Shown here: positions 8,966 through 12,432 of the stretch, one piece after another | Layout of the letters: each line of letters starts with the position of its first letter | How positions within the stretch are numbered: position 1 is the first letter of the stretch | Source of the DNA: an uncultured Actinomycetes bacterium | GTDB taxonomy: Bacteria; Actinomycetota; Acidimicrobiia; Acidimicrobiales; RAAP-2 | Assembly: GCA_903893955.1 (NCBI GenBank) | Contig: CAITOG010000398.1 | Coordinates: forward strand, 1 to 12,432 | DNA length: 12,432 nt | Reading direction: 5' to 3' | Position numbers and translations under genes: made by a program | The notes under the pieces: generated by a model | The model's database searches: none | Told to the model about the DNA's origin: nothing | What the model saw: only the letters and a program-made list of their open reading frames with translations

Positions 8966-9807
8966 CGGTCTCCTTGGACATTGCGTTCGAAGACGATCCG
9001 AAGCCCGTGGAGCGTCAGCCACGGCTCGACGTGGTCGATGGCGGTAGAGAAGGGGGCGATCAGCTGGGCCAGGCCACCGGTCGCCACGACCGTGGACTCC
9101 CCGAGCTGCGCCGTGATGCGAGCGCACAGGCCGTCGATCTGCGCCGCGAAGCCATAGAGCACACCCGACTGGATCGACTCAGCCGTAGAACGGCCGATGA
9201 CGTTGCGAGGCTCGACCAGCTCCACGCTGCGAAGTGCTGCGGCGTGCCCGTAGAGCGCCTCGAGTGAGATCGCCACGCCAGGGGCGATCGCCCCACCGAG
9301 GTACTCCCCTCGCTCGCTGATCGCCTCGAAGGTGGTGGCGGTCCCCATGTCGACGATGATCGTCGGCCCGCCGTAAAGGTCGTAGGCCGCCACCGCATCG
9401 GCGATTCGGTCGGGACCCACCTCCTTGGGGTTGTCATAGAGGATCGACATCCCTGAGCGGACACCCGGACCGAGCACCACGACGGGGATGTCGGCGAACC
9501 ACCGCTCGGCCATCCGACGGATCATCGTCGTGACCGAGGGCGAGGACGAGCTGACCACGATCCCGGTCACAGTCGTCGAGATGTCGAGTCCCTCGAGATC
9601 GAGCAGCTGGGTCAGGAGCACGGCGTGCTCGTCAGGCGTCCTGGTCGGCACGGTCGAGAGCCGCCAGTGATGGGTGAGGCCCCTGGTGGGCTCGTCGGCC
9701 TCCGCCAGGGCGTAGCCGTCTGACGAGGTCGTGTGGTGTGGCTCATCCTCAAGGCGGAACAGCCCGATGACGGTGTCGGTGTTGCCGACGTCGATGGCGA
9801 GCAGCAT
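8962..9807 (-). CDS. coaX: Type III pantothenate kinase
   Basis: CoaX phosphorylates pantothenate, the first step of CoA synthesis from the PanC product encoded in the same series. It has the ASKHA-fold signatures: DVGNTDTVIGLF (6-17, phosphate binding), GPDRIADAVAAYDLYGG (pantothenate site), VDMGTATTFEAI (adenosine/phosphate site) and GGAIAPGV. At 281 residues it is somewhat longer than the usual 255-270. The extra sequence is a polar insert at about residues 20-45 between the first strand and the HHWRLST strand. The ATG (9805-9807) overlaps the nadC stop by one base (TGATG), and its own stop overlaps the lysS start by four, implying coupling on both sides. Confidence 0.96.
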   Translation of the reverse strand: MLLAIDVGNTDTVIGLFRLEDEPHHTTSSDGYALAEADEPTRGLTHHWRLSTVPTRTPDEHAVLLTQLLDLEGLDISTTVTGIVVSSSSPSVTTMIRRMAERWFADIPVVVLGPGVRSGMSILYDNPKEVGPDRIADAVAAYDLYGGPTIIVDMGTATTFEAISERGEYLGGAIAPGVAISLEALYGHAAALRSVELVEPRNVIGRSTAESIQSGVLYGFAAQIDGLCARITAQLGESTVVATGGLAQLIAPFSTAIDHVEPWLTLHGLRIVFERNVQGDR

Positions 9808-10679
9808 CAGCGTCCTCCGTGGTGATCGATGGTCAGGTCGAGACCGAGGTCGAGGTTCGGCGCCGAGTGCGTCAGCGCACCGACGCTGATGAGATCAACC
9901 CCGACCGCGGCATAGGCGGCGACGGTCTCCAGCGTGATCCCGCCTGAGACCTCGACGAGGATGCCGGGATAGATCGAACGGGCGATCGTGGCCGCCTCGC
10001 CAGCCTCTCCGGGCGACATGTTGTCGAGGAGGACAGCCGTGGCCTTGGCTGTGGCAGCCTCGACGACCTGCTCGATCGAATCGCACTCGACCTCGACATT
10101 GCGTCCAGGCCAGCGATCCTTGGCCCGTCGCACCGCCTCATCGATGCTGATCGCACCGAGGTGGTTGTCCTTGAGCAGGATCGCGTCCGAGAGGTTGGCC
10201 CTGTGGTTTCGGCCGCCGCCGGCCCGCACCGCAGCCTTCTCGAGTGAGCGCAGACCCGGCGTGGTCTTGCGCGTGTCGAGCACCCTTGTCGTCGTCGAGA
10301 CCGCCTCGACAGCTGCGACCACTCGCGCCGTGGCGGTGGCCACACCGGAAAGGTGGCCGAGGAAGTTGAGTGCAGTTCGCTCCGCCGACAGGATCGGTGC
10401 GAGCAGACCAGTCACCCTGGTGACGACGGCACCGGGCTCGACACTGGTGCCGTCGTCAGCGACGACGTGGACCTCGATGGTCGGGTCGACCTGGGCGAAC
10501 GCAGCAACAGCGCAGTCCTGACCAGCGATCACGCCAGGCTCACGCGCCACGATCACCAGCTCGGCAGTGGCTTCCTGGTCGAGCAGGGATGCAGTCAGGT
10601 CACCAAGGGGCTCGAGATCCTCGGCCAATGTCCTGGCCACGAGGTCAGCCACCACGTGGGTGGGTGGTCGCATGCTCAT
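9807..10679 (-). CDS. nadC: Nicotinate-nucleotide pyrophosphorylase (quinolinate phosphoribosyltransferase)
   Basis: NadC converts quinolinate and PRPP to nicotinate mononucleotide, the last step of the de novo branch to NAD. The 290-residue protein is full length. It shows EDLEPLGDLT (20-29), SAERTALNFLGHLSGVAT (98-115, conserved Arg101), DTRKTTPGLR (135-144), the quinolinate/PRPP segment GGGRNHR (154-160), LLKDNH (168-173), VECDS, and a C-terminal SVGALTHSA typical of the family. The ATG at 10677-10679 overlaps the nadB stop as ATGA; a second in-frame ATG two codons later is possible. With nadB it forms two of the three quinolinate-pathway genes; nadA is not in the window. Confidence 0.97.
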   Translation of the reverse strand: MSMRPPTHVVADLVARTLAEDLEPLGDLTASLLDQEATAELVIVAREPGVIAGQDCAVAAFAQVDPTIEVHVVADDGTSVEPGAVVTRVTGLLAPILSAERTALNFLGHLSGVATATARVVAAVEAVSTTTRVLDTRKTTPGLRSLEKAAVRAGGGRNHRANLSDAILLKDNHLGAISIDEAVRRAKDRWPGRNVEVECDSIEQVVEAATAKATAVLLDNMSPGEAGEAATIARSIYPGILVEVSGGITLETVAAYAAVGVDLISVGALTHSAPNLDLGLDLTIDHHGGR

Positions 10680-12280
10680 GCCATCCTCCCGTGCACCAGA
10701 CGACGCTCCCAGTCCGGATCACGATCAGGGAACTCCGCCCGGACATGGCTTCCCCGGCTCTCGGTCCGCAGCTCCGCTGCCACTAAGACCGCCCGGGCGA
10801 CCGTGGCCAGATTGGCGAGCTCGGCCTCCGCCGCTGTCGTCGGCTCGGCGCTCGTCTCGAGTTGCTCGAGCTCACGACGCCCCTTGAGCAATCCCTCACG
10901 GGTCCTGACCACTCCAGCGTGTCGAGTCATCAGAAGCTGGAGCTCATGGCGACGCGCTGCGGTTCCCATCGCAGAATCCTCGCGCACCACCAATGGCGCC
11001 TCATCCATCTCGGCGGGCACATGCTCCAGAGGGAGGGCACCCCCATCGGCGCCGAAGAAGGGTCGGACGACACCGCTGGCCCGAGAGCCGCGCTGGCCGC
11101 CCTCGAGGGCCTCAGCCAACCGCGCACCGAACACCATGCCCTCGAGCAGCGAGTTCGAGGCCAGGCGATTCGCTCCGTGCACCCCGACATCGGCAACCTC
11201 GCCAGCGGCCCAGAGCCCGTCGAGCTGGGTGGCGCCGTCGACGTCGGTGAGCACCCCGCCGGCCAGGTGGTGCGCCGCAGGAGCAATCGGCAACCACTCC
11301 GTCGCCGGATCGAGGCCGGCCGCAGCTAGCTCTCGAGCGATGGTGGGGAAGCGCTCATCGAAGCGCTCCAAGCCGGTGGCGTCCAGCCAGCAGTGCTCGG
11401 TCCCATCTGTTGCCATCACACCGACCATCGCCCTCGAGACCACGTCTCGAGGGGCGAGCTCATCGACGAACCGCTCACCTGACGCATCGCGCAGCACCGC
11501 ACCGTGACCGCGGAGCGCCTCTGAGAGGAGCGGCCTCGGCATCGAGGGGTGATGGAGCGCGGTGGGGTGGAACTGCATGAACTCGACGTCGGCCACCGGC
11601 ACGCCGGCACGAAGGGCCAGGGCCAGCCCGTCACCGGTCGCCTCAGAGGGATTTGTGGTCACCGAGTAGAGCTGTCCCGCACCACCGGTGGCGAGCACCA
11701 CGTGTCGCGCCCTGACCTCGACGAGCTCGCCGGAAGCGTCGATGGCGATGAGTCCCTCGACCCCATCGTCGCCGACCATCAGCTCCCAGGCGAACAGTCC
11801 CTCGGCGACGACCGCTGCGGAGGACCATGTCGCGTCCACCAGCGCCCGTTCGACCTCAGCCCCGGTGGCGGCACCACCGGCGTGCAGGATCCGAGCCCTG
11901 GAGTGGCCTCCCTCGCGGGCGCGCGACAGGCTGCCAGACGCCTCACGGTCGAAGACTGCTCCGAGTGCGATCAGCTCCTCGACCCGACGAGGCCCCTCTT
12001 GGACGAGGAGGCGCACAGCCTCGACGTCACAGAGGCCTGCCCCTGCAGCGAGCGTGTCGGCCAGGTGGAGATCGGTGGAGTCCTCGTCGGCCCCGAGCAC
12101 TGCTGCCACGCCGCCCTGGGCCCACCGGGTGGCAGAGACCGAGAGCTCTGCCTTGGTGACCACACCGACCGCAAGACCCGCATCAGCCAACCTGACCGCC
12201 ACCGACAGCCCGGCGACGCCGCTGCCGACGATGACGACGTCCACGCCGCCTTCGTCGAAGGCACCAGCCGCTGTGCTCAC
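10676..12280 (-). CDS. nadB: L-aspartate oxidase
   Basis: NadB is a flavoenzyme that oxidises L-aspartate to iminoaspartate, which NadA condenses to quinolinate for NAD synthesis. From GTG at 12278-12280 the protein has 534 residues, normal for the family. It begins with the FAD-binding DVVIVGSGVAGLSVA (14-28), then TRWAQGGVAAV (51-61), HARILHAGG-like substrate-domain sequence (SRARILHAGG, 127-136), ATGGAG (197-202), FMQFHPTAL (234-242), PAAHHLAGGV (334-343) and the C-terminal FAD motif VHGANRLASNSLLEG (367-381). The helical tail ends ESRGSHVRAEFP, typical of NadB rather than fumarate reductase. The GTG overlaps the panC stop as GTGA; the open frame further upstream (to 12418) is the shadow of panC. 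nadC follows with an ATGA overlap. Confidence 0.95.
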   Translation of the reverse strand: MSTAAGAFDEGGVDVVIVGSGVAGLSVAVRLADAGLAVGVVTKAELSVSATRWAQGGVAAVLGADEDSTDLHLADTLAAGAGLCDVEAVRLLVQEGPRRVEELIALGAVFDREASGSLSRAREGGHSRARILHAGGAATGAEVERALVDATWSSAAVVAEGLFAWELMVGDDGVEGLIAIDASGELVEVRARHVVLATGGAGQLYSVTTNPSEATGDGLALALRAGVPVADVEFMQFHPTALHHPSMPRPLLSEALRGHGAVLRDASGERFVDELAPRDVVSRAMVGVMATDGTEHCWLDATGLERFDERFPTIARELAAAGLDPATEWLPIAPAAHHLAGGVLTDVDGATQLDGLWAAGEVADVGVHGANRLASNSLLEGMVFGARLAEALEGGQRGSRASGVVRPFFGADGGALPLEHVPAEMDEAPLVVREDSAMGTAARRHELQLLMTRHAGVVRTREGLLKGRRELEQLETSAEPTTAAEAELANLATVARAVLVAAELRTESRGSHVRAEFPDRDPDWERRLVHGRMA

Positions 12281-12432
12281 GAGCCTGGACTCTGCTGAGT
12301 GGCACCTCGGTTGTCGATCAACCTGACGCGGTCGATGACCGCAGCGACGAGCAGCCGGCACTCCTGGTCGTTCGCCATCGTCGAGAGCCGGACCAGCGTC
12401 GTGGGATCCACGACGCAAGCGTAGGAGAGTGC
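12277..12432 (-). CDS. panC: Pantoate-beta-alanine ligase, C-terminal end only
   Basis: Only the last 51 codons are in the window; the 5' part lies beyond the right edge. PanC joins pantoate and beta-alanine to make pantothenate. The fragment reads ALSYACVVDPTTLVRLS..., then LLVAAVIDRVRLIDN and a short tail ending in TGA. The VVDP-x-x-L stretch and the terminal RLIDN are hallmarks of the PanC C-terminus. The stop (12277-12279) overlaps the nadB GTG by four bases. It was not obvious as a separate frame because it is short and cut. panD, which often follows panC in actinobacteria, is absent here, so the beta-alanine source must be encoded elsewhere. Confidence 0.85.
   Translation of the reverse strand, partial: ALSYACVVDPTTLVRLSTMANDQECRLLVAAVIDRVRLIDNRGATQQSPGS

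Noticed and set aside
8966..9127. N-terminal extension of LysS to position 9127
   Set aside because: The extension lies within coaX, is Arg/Pro-rich and unlike LysS; the ATGA overlap at 8962-8965 gives the standard start.
10353..11507. Plus-strand open frame of 384 codons opposite nadC and nadB
   Set aside because: Ser/Arg/Ala-rich low-complexity antisense frame with no domain character, opposite two well-defined enzymes.
12281..12418. N-terminal extension of NadB to position 12418
   Set aside because: The extra residues are out-of-frame reading of the panC C-terminus; the FAD-binding strand begins shortly after the GTG at 12280.

Overview
The window is 12.4 kb of GC-rich, densely packed bacterial DNA. 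The gene content and order point to Actinomycetota: CarD, a mycobacterial-type ClpC with two N-repeats and a UVR segment, RadA next to carD-ispD-ispF, and panC...coaX-lysS upstream of clpC. nadB-nadC sit between panC and coaX, and no lsr2 or panD is present. That pattern fits a deep-branching class such as Acidimicrobiia better than Mycobacteriales. The class assignment is inference; the phylum is well supported.

Layout. Nearly everything is on the minus strand, so transcription runs from right to left. At the right edge is a cofactor operon: the panC 3' end, then nadB, nadC, coaX and lysS. Each start overlaps the preceding stop by 1-4 bases, which implies one mRNA with translational coupling. 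It joins pantothenate/CoA synthesis (PanC, CoaX), de novo NAD synthesis (NadB, NadC) and tRNA-Lys charging. About 140 bp further along is a minus-strand gene for an unrecognised exported protein made of two copies of a roughly 107-residue, two-cysteine module. It converges with the only plus-strand gene, a long-chain polyprenyl diphosphate synthase, and a strong nested hairpin lies between them. A divergent region then leads to the minus-strand series clpC, radA, carD, ispD and ispF (protein quality control, recombination repair, rRNA/stringent transcription control, MEP isoprenoid pathway). ispD and ispF supply isoprenoid precursors, which a polyprenyl synthase would extend for a quinone or lipid-carrier tail.

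Most of the window is ordinary housekeeping DNA. Two observations stand out. First, the last ~38 codons of ispF at the left edge do not look like IspF and instead resemble a DUF2336-type segment, so the contig end may be chimeric. Second, the duplicated secreted Cys protein is a good candidate for an undescribed family. Smaller points are the 15-bp stem that includes the polyprenyl synthase stop codon, a run of perfect palindromes upstream of radA, and frequent TTG/GTG starts. There is no tRNA, rRNA, insertion sequence, CRISPR array or phage gene. No stretch over 300 bases lacks a gene; the largest gaps (about 78-140 bp) are each described.
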